From positions 31,108-95,107 of the forward strand of contig JAPLSQ010000049.1 in NCBI GenBank assembly GCA_026398535.1: DNA of 64,000 nucleotides, given 5' to 3'. Numbering within the stretch: position 1 is the stretch's first letter; every line of letters begins with the position of its first letter. Source of the DNA: Candidatus Sumerlaeota bacterium. GTDB taxonomy: Bacteria; Sumerlaeota; Sumerlaeia; Sumerlaeales; Sumerlaeaceae. This document shows, piece after piece, positions 42,833 through 52,715 of the stretch. Position numbers and translations under genes: made by a program. The notes beneath the pieces were generated by a model. The model made no database searches. It saw only the letters and a list, made by a program, of their open reading frames with translations, and was not told where the DNA came from.

Positions 42833-43783
42833 TCATCTCAGCAGGCGGCCTGCGGCGTCAGGAATGGCGCGTTTCAATATGGCGATGATGTCGAGAATCC
42901 ACCATATGCCAAGCAAACCCAGTGTGCACAGCTTAAGATAGCCCAATCGTTTATAACCGAGGTAAAACCGGTCAAGGCCAAGCCATCCCAGAAAGATCGA
43001 AAGCCGCAACGCTTTCGAGCGTGATTTGGGCTGTCCGGCCTCATCCCGGTCGGTCCACTGCATGTCGTCGAAAACCACCCCCCGGATTTCATAAATAATG
43101 ATTGTCCACACACCCCAGCTCAGAAGGAGGATCAGGAAAAGGCTGAATGTTTGGTAGGCTTTGGCGCTGCTGTCGCTGCCGGTGAGGGATTTGTAAAGCC
43201 TTTGGACATCGGGATTGAAGAAGACCAGGAGAAGGATGGTCAGCAACATCCCGGCCGACATGACAGGCAGGAAGACCTTCTTGAGCAGACGGACCACAAA
43301 ATCAAACTGGCTGACAGTGACGGGTTGTGTCTTGACAATTTCCTCTTCCGGATAACTTTTGAGCGCGCTTGATATTTCGGCGCTGACGGCGACGACCGGT
43401 TTGATGCGTATGCCCGCGATGTCTTTAAGCGTTTCGAGAAGATTGGCGTCTGTCGGATCTTCCATGGCAATGACCAAGCCGTCGCGGTCAAGTTTGATGG
43501 GAATAAACCGGTGTTTGCGGGCGAGATGCCCGGGCAGGTAGGTAAACACCATCGGATCGAGTTTGTCCGGCTCGAGTGAAACCACGGGCACGCTGAAATT
43601 GCGCCGGAAAAAATTGATGCGTTTCTTTTCATCAAGATATCCGGCTTCAGTGAGGATGCGGATCAGGGGGATATCCGTTTCCCGCTGGCGCGCAAGCGCC
43701 GTGTCGAGTTGCGTGTTGGTAATCAGCCCTTCACGCAACAGAAGAACACCGATATTATAATCTTGGGACGGAAGATGCGGCAC
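42833..43783 (-). CDS. GspE/MshE N-terminal domain fused to a TM2 membrane domain
   Basis: 316 residues. Residues 8-135 match the N-terminal domain of type II secretion/type IV pilus ATPases (LGVLLLREGLITNTQLDTAL-type: IGVLLLREGLITNTQLDTAL, then VSLEPDKLDPMVFTYLPGHLARKHRFIPIKLD and LVIAMEDPTDANLLETL). This domain often binds nucleotides such as c-di-GMP. There is no ATPase. Two membrane segments follow (about 170-190, 215-235) and then a TM2 domain (IFLGWLGLDRFYLGYKRLGYLKL). The combination implies a membrane-bound nucleotide-sensing protein, which is inference. Confidence 0.82.
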   Translation of the reverse strand: MPHLPSQDYNIGVLLLREGLITNTQLDTALARQRETDIPLIRILTEAGYLDEKKRINFFRRNFSVPVVSLEPDKLDPMVFTYLPGHLARKHRFIPIKLDRDGLVIAMEDPTDANLLETLKDIAGIRIKPVVAVSAEISSALKSYPEEEIVKTQPVTVSQFDFVVRLLKKVFLPVMSAGMLLTILLLVFFNPDVQRLYKSLTGSDSSAKAYQTFSLFLILLLSWGVWTIIIYEIRGVVFDDMQWTDRDEAGQPKSRSKALRLSIFLGWLGLDRFYLGYKRLGYLKLCTLGLLGIWWILDIIAILKRAIPDAAGRLLR

Positions 43784-44020
43784 GTTCAGTGCTCTCTCGT
43801 TTGTTGTCGGCTGTTGCGCAGGATGTTCGCGCTTCCACGGGAAACGGAATGACTTCGCTTTATCCCGTATTTTGATAAATATGCCATAAGCAAATCATGA
43901 TGCATCCTGCGAGTCATTTCATGAAGACCATCGCTTGATCTGTCCATGGGTGTTAGACAACAGCTTGGCGCGGGCGTTTGTCAAGATCATGTGTTTGCCT
44001 GATGGAATGGTCACGGCTGA

Positions 44021-45046
44021 TTATGAGGCGCTTATGGGTGAAATCCAGGATTGGAGCCCCTCGTGCTCGAAATTGAACTCGATGATCTGGGCGCCTTCGG
44101 CAATCAGAGCCTTGCGCACGAGATGCTCGGTGTTTTCATTGCAATAGAACAGGATGCATCCGCCGCCGCCGGCGCCACAGGCTTTTCCTCCAAGCGCTCC
44201 CGCCGCGGTTGCCACTTCGAACAGGCGGTCAATGCGCGGGTTGGTGACGGAAGAGTCCAAGGCCTTCTGATTTTCCCAGTTTTCGCCCATGAGGCGCGCG
44301 AAATCGTGCAGATTGCCTGACAGAAGGGCGTTTTTCATGTCGTAGGCGATGCGCTTGAGGTTGCGCAGGGCATCGCATGTTTTCTTTTCGTTGCGCTCGT
44401 AAGCCCCCATGACGATCTTGATGATATCGCCGCTCAAACGCGACTGGCCGGTGTAACACAGGATCATCTGCTTTTCCATGTCGCGCAGAACGGCGGGTGA
44501 GAGCTGCAGTTTGGAGCTGCTGACAGCGGGATCATCGAATTCGAGAAAATTGACTCCGCCCAGCGCTGAAGCATAGTAATCCTGTTTGCCCCCGGCGATG
44601 AACAGCTCGTGCACTTCGAGTTTGCGCGCGAGCTTGGCCACCTCGTGCGGGCTGAACTTGACTGGTTGGAGGTTGTTGAGCAGTCCGATGAGCGCCACGC
44701 TGATTGATGATGACGATCCGGTGCCGCTGCCCGGCGGGGCGTCGCATCGGACATAGATATCCATGCCCGTTTGCACGTTCAACACGCGCACGGCGGCCTT
44801 GATCAGGTCAAGATTCCCGTCATATTCCAGCGAACGGTAATCGGCCACCTCGATGTATTTTTCAAAGTCCGCTGAAATGATGCGAATTTTGTCATCAGCG
44901 CGCGAAATCAGCGTGGCATAAGTGTAACGGTTGATCGTGGCGTTGATGACGGCGCCGCCTTCGCGCTCTGAAAACGGCGGAACATCCGTCCAGCCGCCTG
45001 AAAAATCCACGCGGATGGGCGCCCTGCTCCGGATGATTGTGTTCAC
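44021..45046 (-). CDS. hddA: GHMP-family sugar kinase, HddA-like
   Basis: 341 residues. RAPIRVDFSGGWTDVPPFSE is the N-terminal GHMP motif of D-glycero-D-manno-heptose 7-phosphate kinase and related sugar kinases. Motif 2 is PPGSGTGSSSS and the C-terminal motif GKACGAGGGGCILFY. Such enzymes phosphorylate C1 of heptose 7-phosphate for LPS or S-layer sugars. No other heptose genes are next to it, so L-fucokinase-like activity remains possible. Start is GTG 45046 with GGGAG upstream. Confidence 0.82.
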   Translation of the reverse strand: MNTIIRSRAPIRVDFSGGWTDVPPFSEREGGAVINATINRYTYATLISRADDKIRIISADFEKYIEVADYRSLEYDGNLDLIKAAVRVLNVQTGMDIYVRCDAPPGSGTGSSSSISVALIGLLNNLQPVKFSPHEVAKLARKLEVHELFIAGGKQDYYASALGGVNFLEFDDPAVSSSKLQLSPAVLRDMEKQMILCYTGQSRLSGDIIKIVMGAYERNEKKTCDALRNLKRIAYDMKNALLSGNLHDFARLMGENWENQKALDSSVTNPRIDRLFEVATAAGALGGKACGAGGGGCILFYCNENTEHLVRKALIAEGAQIIEFNFEHEGLQSWISPISAS

Positions 45047-45204
45047 GCTTTTACTCCCATTAATTTAGTGATTGCTGAAGGGTTACAGAGCTTGCGGCAG
45101 ATGCAAATTAAAAAGCAGCGTGAAAACCGGCGGGCATGATAATTTCGCCGGTCATCGTGGTTCCATGGACGATTCAAGTTCCCTCGCACAGGCTGGGCAA
45201 TTGA

Positions 45205-46068
45205 CTAATAGATTATTTTATTTAATGGATACTCGATAATGCCTGACGCGCCGGCGCGCTTCAGTTCGGGTATCATTTCGATGACGAGCCGTTCTTCGAT
45301 AACGGTCTCGATAGCGACAAACTTATCGTCATGCAGGCTGGAGACGGTCGGAGATGTGAGGGCCGGCAGCACTTTGAGCACCGCGTCGAGCTTTTTTCGC
45401 GGCACGTTCATTTTTAGTCCCACTTTGCCTTCGGCGTCGATGGCCGCCTTGAGCAGCATGGCCATGTTCTCGATTTTCTTGCGCTTCCATGAGTCGCGCA
45501 TGGCCCGGTGGTTGGCGATGAGTTTTGCCCAGGATTCCAGAACCGTGTCGATGATGCGGTATTTGTTGGCCCGCAGGGAGTTGCCTGTTTCGGTGACCTC
45601 GACAATCGCATCGCACAAGTCAGGCGCCTTGGCTTCTGTTGCGCCCCACGAAAATTCCACATTAGCCTTGACCTTGTGCCGCTCAAGGTAATCACGCGTG
45701 ATATTGACCACTTCCGTGGCGATGCGCTTTCCGCGAAGGTCCTTGACACTGTGAAACGGGCTGTCCTGCGGAACGGCGAGCACCCATTTCACGGACCTCA
45801 TTGAAACCTTCGCATAAATAAGATCTGCCACGTCCGCCACCTTTGAACGGTTCTCGATGATCCAGTCGCGCCCCGTCAGCCCGACATCAAAAATGCCTTC
45901 CTCAACATAACGCGACATTTCCTGGGCGCGGATCAGGAGCGCCGAGATGGAGGAGTCATCGCAGGCTGCCGTGTAACTGCGCGCGCCGACGGCGAAGTTG
46001 AAGCCGGCTTTGCGAAAAAGGGCAAGCGTGGCCTCCTGCAGGCTGCCTTTTGGCAACCCGACACGCAA
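45205..46068 (-). CDS. hisG: ATP phosphoribosyltransferase, long form (HisG)
   Basis: About 287 residues, the usual size of the HisZ-independent long form. The core contains [22 protein letters not shown], the phosphate loop [32 protein letters not shown], and a C-terminal regulatory ACT-like domain ([30 protein letters not shown]). It catalyses the first step of histidine synthesis. TTG 46068 is chosen as start: it matches the family N-terminus and has AAGGG 8 bases upstream. The frame is open to 46200 but would run into the upstream LysM gene. Confidence 0.9.
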   Translation of the reverse strand: MRVGLPKGSLQEATLALFRKAGFNFAVGARSYTAACDDSSISALLIRAQEMSRYVEEGIFDVGLTGRDWIIENRSKVADVADLIYAKVSMRSVKWVLAVPQDSPFHSVKDLRGKRIATEVVNITRDYLERHKVKANVEFSWGATEAKAPDLCDAIVEVTETGNSLRANKYRIIDTVLESWAKLIANHRAMRDSWKRKKIENMAMLLKAAIDAEGKVGLKMNVPRKKLDAVLKVLPALTSPTVSSLHDDKFVAIETVIEERLVIEMIPELKRAGASGIIEYPLNKIIY

Positions 46069-46123
46069 TATCTGTGCCCTTAAATCCGGGTTATCCGGGC
46101 TGCTTTGCGCATTCTTTGCGGAT

Positions 46124-47281
46124 TTATTTTTTAACAGGGGAGCCCTCCTGCAGATTTTTGCCTTTGATAGTGACGGGTGTTCCAACCCGCACAAGCGCAT
46201 ACAACTCGTCGATATCCGGATTCGTCATGCCAACGGAACCGCGGGCGGCATATTGTCCCACGGTTTCGGGCATGTTTGTTCCATGAATGCCCACATCGCG
46301 GCGCAACTGCAGGTAGCGCACACCGAGCGGATTACCGGAATCGCCGGGTTTGAAGACCGCATTCGATTCGGGATCGATGTATTCGATGCCCTTTTCATTT
46401 TTCACGGTGATGGTATAATCACCCGCAGGCGCTTTGGCATCGGTCTTGTTGATCGCCACGCGGTATTTTTTCAGGAAAGCGTTGTTATTGCGCAGCGTGA
46501 TGGTGCGCTGCGCCTTGTCAATTATGATGGTAATATTAAGACGCGGGACCTTGATCTGCTGGCCGATCTTGAGCGATTTTGGATTGAGCCCGTTGATGCC
46601 GATGATCAGATCGCCGGGCACTTTGAGCTGGCGCTCGAGTTTCCAAATGTTGTCGCCGGCCTTGATGGTGTAAACTTCATCGTTTGGGCCCGGTTCGGGC
46701 GACTTCATTTCCTTCATATTGATATCGCCGAGGATGAATTCCGCGTCGAAGCGCGCGGGAGAATCGGACTTTTTCACAATCTGTTCAAGGTTCTTCTTTG
46801 CCTGCGCCACATTGCCCTCATCGTAGCTCATGCGGGACAAGTAATAAAGCGCGTTGTCCGCGACGGGGGCGTTGGGATATTTCTCGAGTATGCGCAGGAA
46901 TATCTCCTTACCCTTTTTCGCGTTGCCCTCGTTGTCCAGCGCGTAGCGGCCCTGGTAGAGCATGGCATCGGGCACGAGACTGCTGGAGGGATAATCCCGC
47001 TCGATCTTGTTGAAGCAGCGGATGCCCTCGGCGGGCTGTTCCTTGGCGCAGTAAGCCTTTCCGAGAAGAAACACCGAGCGGGCGGTCCCGCCTTCGCTTT
47101 CAATGCGTTTGAGAAGCAGAATTGCGTCGTCGTACTCCTTCGCATCCAGCTTCTCCTCGGCCTGGGCGGCTGAGCGCTTCATCTGGTTCAGCTTGTTCTG
47201 CTTGATGATGAAGGCCGTTCCGCCGGCCAATATAATTGCCACGACCGCAAACATTACGAGAACAAGAACTGTGCGACTCAT
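46124..47281 (-). CDS. TPR-LysM protein with degenerate L,D-transpeptidase domain
   Basis: 385 residues from ATG 47281 (GGAG upstream). An N-terminal membrane anchor ([22 protein letters not shown]) is followed by three or four TPR-like repeats (40-200), then a LysM domain ([28 protein letters not shown]), then a YkuD-like fold. Where active enzymes read SHGCIRM, this one has ARGSVGM: the catalytic Cys is Ser and the conserved His is Arg. The upstream HG of [11 protein letters not shown] is kept. It is therefore probably a non-catalytic peptidoglycan-binding protein. It precedes hisG by 55 bases. Confidence 0.85.
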   Translation of the reverse strand: MSRTVLVLVMFAVVAIILAGGTAFIIKQNKLNQMKRSAAQAEEKLDAKEYDDAILLLKRIESEGGTARSVFLLGKAYCAKEQPAEGIRCFNKIERDYPSSSLVPDAMLYQGRYALDNEGNAKKGKEIFLRILEKYPNAPVADNALYYLSRMSYDEGNVAQAKKNLEQIVKKSDSPARFDAEFILGDINMKEMKSPEPGPNDEVYTIKAGDNIWKLERQLKVPGDLIIGINGLNPKSLKIGQQIKVPRLNITIIIDKAQRTITLRNNNAFLKKYRVAINKTDAKAPAGDYTITVKNEKGIEYIDPESNAVFKPGDSGNPLGVRYLQLRRDVGIHGTNMPETVGQYAARGSVGMTNPDIDELYALVRVGTPVTIKGKNLQEGSPVKK

Positions 47282-47468
47282 CTGTGCTGCTCCAACCTTG
47301 CAACGATTATCATTTGGAATGGGGTGCTGTGCAACAGCATCCTTATTACTATTACACATCCATTTGCTGTCCAATCTTCAATGGGTGATTTCGTGCAGAT
47401 TCTTCGTGCATGCGCCGCCGGGATCATGGAGTTAATGAGGCATATTCTTTCGATGGCAGGTGAAAGCG

Positions 47469-47774
47469 ATGAATCAGCGATACACAGCGTTGCCGGTCAT
47501 AGCCATGGGATTGAAGGCGTGTGCGTACATATTGCTCGTGGCAAGCGTCATCACGATGGTTGGAAGGCTCATATTCGGAATCTCGGATTTACCGGGATTC
47601 TGGCAGGGTCATCTGTTGCCCGCCCTTGAGGGCATGTTCTATGCCATCATATCCTGGCTTTTTATGCTGGGAGTGTCGGAAGGCATTTATGTGCTTCTGG
47701 ATACTGAGGAGAATACGCGCCGCACGGCTGACGCGGCAAGCGCAACACCATCCGGCATGACGGCGGGAAAGTGA
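47469..47774 (+). CDS. Small two-span membrane protein
   Basis: About 101 residues from ATG 47469, with AGGTGA just upstream (GTG 47460 is an alternative). Two hydrophobic segments, LKACAYILLVASVITMVGRLIF and FYAIISWLFMLGVSEGIYVLL, and a polar C-terminal tail. No family recognised. It is three bases ahead of the epimerase gene, so it is probably in the same operon. Confidence 0.65.
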   Translation: MNQRYTALPVIAMGLKACAYILLVASVITMVGRLIFGISDLPGFWQGHLLPALEGMFYAIISWLFMLGVSEGIYVLLDTEENTRRTADAASATPSGMTAGK

Positions 47775-47777
47775 AGC

Positions 47778-48749
47778 ATGGCCGAGATTCTTGTCACGGG
47801 CGGCGCCGGTTTCATCGGCTCGCATCTGGTGGAGGCTCTGCTCAGGCGCGGCGACAGCGTCATCGTTGTTGATGATCTGTCCACCGGTTCAATCCGCAAC
47901 CTTGATGGTTGCAGGTCGGATCCGAAATTGCGTGTTCATATTGGTTCCATCTGCGACATGCCGCTCATGGCTGAACTGATTGATCGAGCGGGTGTCATCT
48001 GCCATCTCGCGGCCGCTGTGGGCGTGCGGCTCATCGTCGAAAAGCCGGTTCATACCATTGAGACGAACATTCGCGGAACGGAAATTGTCCTTGAACTGGC
48101 CGCCCGCAAGAACAAGCCAATCCTGATCACATCATCGAGCGAGGTATATGGCAAGAGCGCCAACGTGCCTTTCTCAGAGGATGATGATCTGCTTCTGGGG
48201 TCGACGACGCGTCCCCGATGGGCGTATGCGTGTTCCAAGGCGATTGACGAGTTCCTTGCGCTTGCTTATTACCGCGAGCGTAAATTGCCGGTTGTCATCG
48301 TGAGACTATTCAACACAGTCGGCCCGCGCCAGACGGGACAGTACGGCATGGTGATTCCCCGCTTTGTGCGCCAGGCGCTGACTGGCCAGCCCGTCAGTGT
48401 TTACGGGGATGGCCGGCAAACCCGCGCTTTCGCTTATGTGGGGGATGTGGTGGGCGCCCTGATGTCGTTGATGAGTGAACCACGCGCCGCGGGCCAGGTG
48501 TTCAATGTCGGAAACGACGAGGAAATCACCATCATCGATCTTGCCCGGCTTGTGATTCATAAAACCGCAAGCGCGAGCAAGGTGGAGTTTATCCCTTTTG
48601 AGCAGGCTTATGATGAGAATTTTGAGGATCTGGCGCGGCGTGTCCCCGATCTTTCGAAGTTGCGCGCGCTCATTTCCTATACGCCCCGCCTGCATGTCGG
48701 CGATGTCATCGATCGTGTGATCGAACACGAACGCCATGAGGGCATCTGA
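47778..48749 (+). CDS. NAD-dependent nucleotide-sugar epimerase/dehydratase (extended SDR)
   Basis: 323 residues. The NAD-binding GXXGXXG is VTGGAGFIGSHLVEALL, followed by VVDDLSTGS. The catalytic YXXXK is YACSK, with the preceding SSSEVYG serine. RLFNTVGPRQTGQYGMVIPRFVRQAL is typical of UDP-glucuronate decarboxylases and UDP-glucose 4-epimerases. The precise sugar product is not settled by sequence reading. It overlaps the TMTC-like gene by 14 bases. Confidence 0.88.
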   Translation: MAEILVTGGAGFIGSHLVEALLRRGDSVIVVDDLSTGSIRNLDGCRSDPKLRVHIGSICDMPLMAELIDRAGVICHLAAAVGVRLIVEKPVHTIETNIRGTEIVLELAARKNKPILITSSSEVYGKSANVPFSEDDDLLLGSTTRPRWAYACSKAIDEFLALAYYRERKLPVVIVRLFNTVGPRQTGQYGMVIPRFVRQALTGQPVSVYGDGRQTRAFAYVGDVVGALMSLMSEPRAAGQVFNVGNDEEITIIDLARLVIHKTASASKVEFIPFEQAYDENFEDLARRVPDLSKLRALISYTPRLHVGDVIDRVIEHERHEGI

Positions 48750-50373
48750 CGTTCGCGCACGTCCGAAGAAACAGCAGGCCAACGCTGGACGCCTGACACC
48801 GTGCGCGCCCGGCGGTCTTTCCGCCCGCCTGGCATCGCTCATCGCCGCTGCTGCTGTCGTATGTTACATACCGGCGCTGTTTGCGGGATTTGTGTGGGAT
48901 GACATATCCATCACGCAGAATGTTCATCTGCGCTCGATCGGCGGATTGCTCAACATCTGGTTTTACCCTTCTGAAAATATCTGGGAGGACCACTACTGGC
49001 CTCTCGTTTACACATCATTTTGGGCGGATCATCTGTTGTGGAATTTGAATCCTTTTGGATTCCACCTGACCAATGTGGTGTTGCATGCGGCCGATTCAGT
49101 GCTTGTGTATGCTGTGCTGAACCGCATGGGGGTCAAAGGCGCTTGGATGGCAGGGATACTCTTTGCGGTTCATCCCGTTCATGTGGAGTCGGTGGCATGG
49201 GTTATCGAGCGCAAGGACACACTCTCCGCGCTGTTTTATCTGCTCGCGCTCCTGATGTATCTCGATTTTAACACATCGCATCGGAGAAAGATGCTCTTTC
49301 TCACGATCTTTTTTCAGGTCATGGCGCTGATGTGCAAATCGGTTGCCGTGACATTGCCAGCGGCAATTATCCTTTATCACTGGTGGAGAGACGGCGCGGT
49401 CAGCCGCGACAAGTGGCGGTCACTTGCCTTGTTGTTTGCCGCGGGGTTTGTCATCACAATTGCCGATTTCTGGTTTCTCCGTCAGCGCGGCGGTGAAAGC
49501 TATGATCTTTCCCTCGTCGAGCGAGTCCTCGTTGCCGGTCGCGCATTGTGGGCGTATGCGGGGAGGATGATATGGCCGGTCAACCTGTGCCCGATGTATC
49601 CGCGATGGGACATTGATCCGTGGTCGGCGATTCAATGGTGTTTTCCTTTGTCGGCGGCTCTTGTTTTGGCCGTGTTTTTCATGTTGCGCGCGCGCATCGG
49701 GCGCGGACTGTTTGCGTCCGCCGTTTATTTTGTGATCACTCTGAGTCCTGCACTCGGTTTTATCGGGTTCAGCTTTATGAAATACGCATACATTGCCGAC
49801 AGGTTTGCCTACCTTGCGAGTTGCGGGCTGCTGGCTCTCGCGGCGGGCGGGGGGGCATGGATTTGGCGCCGGGTTGGCGATCGTCATCGTGTCATGATCG
49901 TGGCTTGTTTTTCGCTCATAGTGTTGGCGCTCGGCGCATTGACTGTGTTTCAATGTTTTGTATGGCGTGACTCGAAGACACTCTGGTCGCGCGCGGTTTC
50001 ACTTAATCCGCGGGCTTGGGAAGCATGGCATCAGCTTGGTCTGGCATGGGCGCAGGAGGATCAACTGACTTATGCGGCGGCGGCGTTCAACAAGGCGCTG
50101 GTTTTGAAACCTGATTATGCCGAAGCCCATAACAATCTGGGTCTTGCCCTGCGCGCCCAGGGTGATTCAGCCGGCGGGCGCGCGCATTTCGAGCAGGCCT
50201 TGCGCATCAATCCCAACTATGCCGATGCCCACAACAGCATTGGCGTGCTCGAAGCAGGCGACGGCAATACTTCGCTGGCCATCGGTCATTTCAGTGAGGC
50301 TTTGCGTCTCAATCCCTATTTTGATGAGGCGCGGCACAACCTTGAAACAGCCCGTAAATCCGGCACACAATGA
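48736..50373 (+). CDS. TMTC-like TPR membrane glycosyltransferase
   Basis: 545 residues. The N-terminal 400 have 9-10 membrane segments with the conserved opening FAGFVWDDISITQN (a DD pair typical of GT-C dolichol/polyprenol-phosphate-sugar enzymes), WYPLVYTSFW-like WPLVYTSFW, and HPVHVESVAWVIERKDTLSALF. Residues 410-540 hold three to four TPRs (DYAEAHNNLGLALRAQGD, NYADAHNSIGVLEAGDG). The arrangement is that of TMTC-type O-mannosyltransferases. It is coupled to the epimerase gene, suggesting surface glycosylation. Confidence 0.85.
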   Translation: MRASDVRARPKKQQANAGRLTPCAPGGLSARLASLIAAAAVVCYIPALFAGFVWDDISITQNVHLRSIGGLLNIWFYPSENIWEDHYWPLVYTSFWADHLLWNLNPFGFHLTNVVLHAADSVLVYAVLNRMGVKGAWMAGILFAVHPVHVESVAWVIERKDTLSALFYLLALLMYLDFNTSHRRKMLFLTIFFQVMALMCKSVAVTLPAAIILYHWWRDGAVSRDKWRSLALLFAAGFVITIADFWFLRQRGGESYDLSLVERVLVAGRALWAYAGRMIWPVNLCPMYPRWDIDPWSAIQWCFPLSAALVLAVFFMLRARIGRGLFASAVYFVITLSPALGFIGFSFMKYAYIADRFAYLASCGLLALAAGGGAWIWRRVGDRHRVMIVACFSLIVLALGALTVFQCFVWRDSKTLWSRAVSLNPRAWEAWHQLGLAWAQEDQLTYAAAAFNKALVLKPDYAEAHNNLGLALRAQGDSAGGRAHFEQALRINPNYADAHNSIGVLEAGDGNTSLAIGHFSEALRLNPYFDEARHNLETARKSGTQ

Positions 50374-50393
50374 CAGTCTGTTGCGGCCTTTGA

Positions 50394-51875
50394 TCAGACG
50401 GCAAGATCCTCGGCCAGTTCCGCAAGTGTGCGCACGCCTGTTCCGGTTGCCCCCGGAGAGAAGTATTTCCATTTTTTTGTAATCAGTGATGTTCCCGCGA
50501 TGTCCAGGTGCGCCCACTTGATGGATGGATCGACGAATTCATTGATGAAGAGCGCGCCCGTAATGGCTCCCGCGTTGGGTTGCCCGCTGGAATTGGCAAT
50601 GTCGGCGACATCGTTTTTCAGCATGTCGCGATATTCCGCCCACAACGGCAACTGCCAGTATTCTTCCCCCGCCTTTTTCCCGCATTCGATCACGCGGCTG
50701 ATCAGGTCCTGATCATTTCCAAGGATGCCGGCAATGCTTGTGCCAAGCGCGCGCACCACGGCGCCGGTCAGCGTGGCGATATCGACGGCGTGCGTGGCTC
50801 CCTCTTCCTTTGCGCGGATCAAACCGTCGATCAGGATAAGGCGTCCTTCGGCGTCGGTGTTTTCGACCATGATTGTCTTGCCGGTTTTTGTTCTGATGAT
50901 GTCACCCGGCAGTCCCGAGTCGTTGCCAACGGCATTTTCGACGCAGGGCACGATGCCGGTTACGCGCAGACGCGGTTTCAGTCGCGCGATGGCTGTCATT
51001 GCCGCGATCACGGCGGCCCCGCCCGCCATGTCGCCCTTCATCTCCCACATATCTTTTGGCGGTTTCAGGCAGATGCCTCCCGTGTCGAATGTCACTGCTT
51101 TTCCGACCAAAGCGAGATGATGTTGTCGGCTGCTGCCGGTTTTCGGAATGTAACGCATGATAATGAGCCGTGGTTTGTGGCGGCTGCCCTTGCCCACGGC
51201 ATGAATGCCCATATAACCTTTGCGGACGATGGCTTTATCATCAAGGATTTCGCAAGCCAGCCCCGAAGCTTTGGCGGCTTTTGATGCCGCGCGAGCAAGT
51301 GTTTCGGGGTAGATCACGCTTGCCGGTTCGTTCACGAGATCGCGGCAGAAACAAACAGCATTATGCATGATCTTAAGTCTCGGCAGCGCGGTCTTTGCCG
51401 CGCGCTCGCCCGCGGAATCGACAAGAAGCTCGACAGTGATTTCAGGCTCGGGTTGCGTGTCCTTCGACTTGTATTTGTCAAACCGGTAATCCGCCAGCAT
51501 GCATCCCTCGATGATGGCGCTTGCCCAGAGCGCGCCGGCCGGGGCATTCAGCGCGAATGTGACTTTCGCCGCTTTGCGCTCGCGCGCTTCCCCCAGGCAC
51601 TGGGCGGCCAGAATGCGAAGTCTTTCTTCCCCGGTAAAATGTTTGACTGCGGCGATGGGCAAAAAATAGACGCCCCCACCGGATTCATCGGCGCCCCGGG
51701 CAGTATAAAGACCGCATTCAAGTTTCTTCTGCGCGGCGAGCTTTTTCAGACGGGCCAATTCGCGTGGCAACGGAAAATCTTCTTCACAGAACAGCGGATC
51801 ATCCGGATCAATAATAGCGGCCAGCAAGGGGGTTCGCAGATTAGCGAAGTGTTTCGTGACAGTCTGAAATTTCAC
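50394..51875 (-). CDS. pepA: Leucyl aminopeptidase (M17)
   Basis: 493 residues. The C-terminal catalytic domain shows VGKAVTFDTGGICLKPPKDMWEMKGDMAGGAAV (metal ligands Lys, Asp) and NTDAEGRLILIDGL (the M17 signature), with metal Asp and Glu intact. The N-terminal domain is divergent. It removes N-terminal amino acids in the cytosol, usually with Zn2+ or Mn2+. The start is GTG 51875, with AAAGGA upstream. Confidence 0.92.
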   Translation of the reverse strand: MKFQTVTKHFANLRTPLLAAIIDPDDPLFCEEDFPLPRELARLKKLAAQKKLECGLYTARGADESGGGVYFLPIAAVKHFTGEERLRILAAQCLGEARERKAAKVTFALNAPAGALWASAIIEGCMLADYRFDKYKSKDTQPEPEITVELLVDSAGERAAKTALPRLKIMHNAVCFCRDLVNEPASVIYPETLARAASKAAKASGLACEILDDKAIVRKGYMGIHAVGKGSRHKPRLIIMRYIPKTGSSRQHHLALVGKAVTFDTGGICLKPPKDMWEMKGDMAGGAAVIAAMTAIARLKPRLRVTGIVPCVENAVGNDSGLPGDIIRTKTGKTIMVENTDAEGRLILIDGLIRAKEEGATHAVDIATLTGAVVRALGTSIAGILGNDQDLISRVIECGKKAGEEYWQLPLWAEYRDMLKNDVADIANSSGQPNAGAITGALFINEFVDPSIKWAHLDIAGTSLITKKWKYFSPGATGTGVRTLAELAEDLAV

Positions 51876-51981
51876 TGGAAATCCTTTCCGTCAAAGTTCG
51901 ACGTTCTCCGAAATCTATTATGTCCCGGACGTATTTAATCTTGGACATAGCGCATATGCGCCCATTTAATGCGCCCCAGAC

Positions 51982-52704
51982 ATGACATCGTCTGAAATAA
52001 AATCCGTGAGCGCGTCACAACGCGCGAAGGCCGTCCGTCCTGACACATCGTTTGTTTGGGAATGCACGCGCGCCATTATTCTGGAATACTTCAAAATATT
52101 TCATCGCGTGAGGTATCGCGGCCAGCGGAACATCCCCGCTGAAGGCCCTCTCATCATCGCGCCCAATCATGTAAGCTTTTACGATCCTCCTCTTGTGGCG
52201 GCGGGCGTGCCTCACAGGATGAGATTCATGGCATGGGACGCATTGTTTCGCGTGCCGTTTCTCAAGCAACTTATCAGCGCTTACGGGGCGTTTCCGGTGC
52301 GTGCCAAGAGCGCGGATAAAAGTGCCGTCACGGCCACACTCAGCATTCTGCGCAACCGCGAATGCATGATGATATTCCCGGAAGGCGGCCGCAGCAAGGA
52401 CGGGCAATTGAAGTCCTTTGAGCAGGGTCTTGCCCGCATGGCGGTCAAGGCAGGCGCGAGAATTGTTCCTGTTGCCGTCACAGGGGCATTTGAGTCCTGG
52501 CCTTGTCAGCATTTACTGCCCAGATGGTTTCATCGCATCATGGTGAAATATTACCCCGCGATCAACATTCCGCCGGGCAACAATCACAACAACGAAAAAC
52601 AGCGCGCGAATCTGGTAAATCAGCTCATTGCCTCGAGCATAGAGCGCCGGATGCGCGCCAGCGCCCGGTTAAGGAAGATGAATGACCGGCGGAAGGCGCG
52701 CTGA
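51982..52704 (+). CDS. plsC: 1-acyl-sn-glycerol-3-phosphate acyltransferase (PlsC-like)
   Basis: 240 residues. Acyltransferase motif I is NHVSFYDPPL (HX4D), followed by RFMAWDALFRVPFLKQLISAYGAFPVRA and motif III FPEGGRSKDGQL. It acylates lysophosphatidate to phosphatidate at the inner membrane. Charged N- and C-terminal tails flank the domain. Transcribed alone between convergent neighbours. Confidence 0.88.
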   Translation: MTSSEIKSVSASQRAKAVRPDTSFVWECTRAIILEYFKIFHRVRYRGQRNIPAEGPLIIAPNHVSFYDPPLVAAGVPHRMRFMAWDALFRVPFLKQLISAYGAFPVRAKSADKSAVTATLSILRNRECMMIFPEGGRSKDGQLKSFEQGLARMAVKAGARIVPVAVTGAFESWPCQHLLPRWFHRIMVKYYPAINIPPGNNHNNEKQRANLVNQLIASSIERRMRASARLRKMNDRRKAR

Positions 52705-52715
52705 CCGGCGGGGGA

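Noticed and set aside
45047..45204. Possible small gene between hddA and hisG
   Set aside because: No frame with a ribosome site and protein-like composition.
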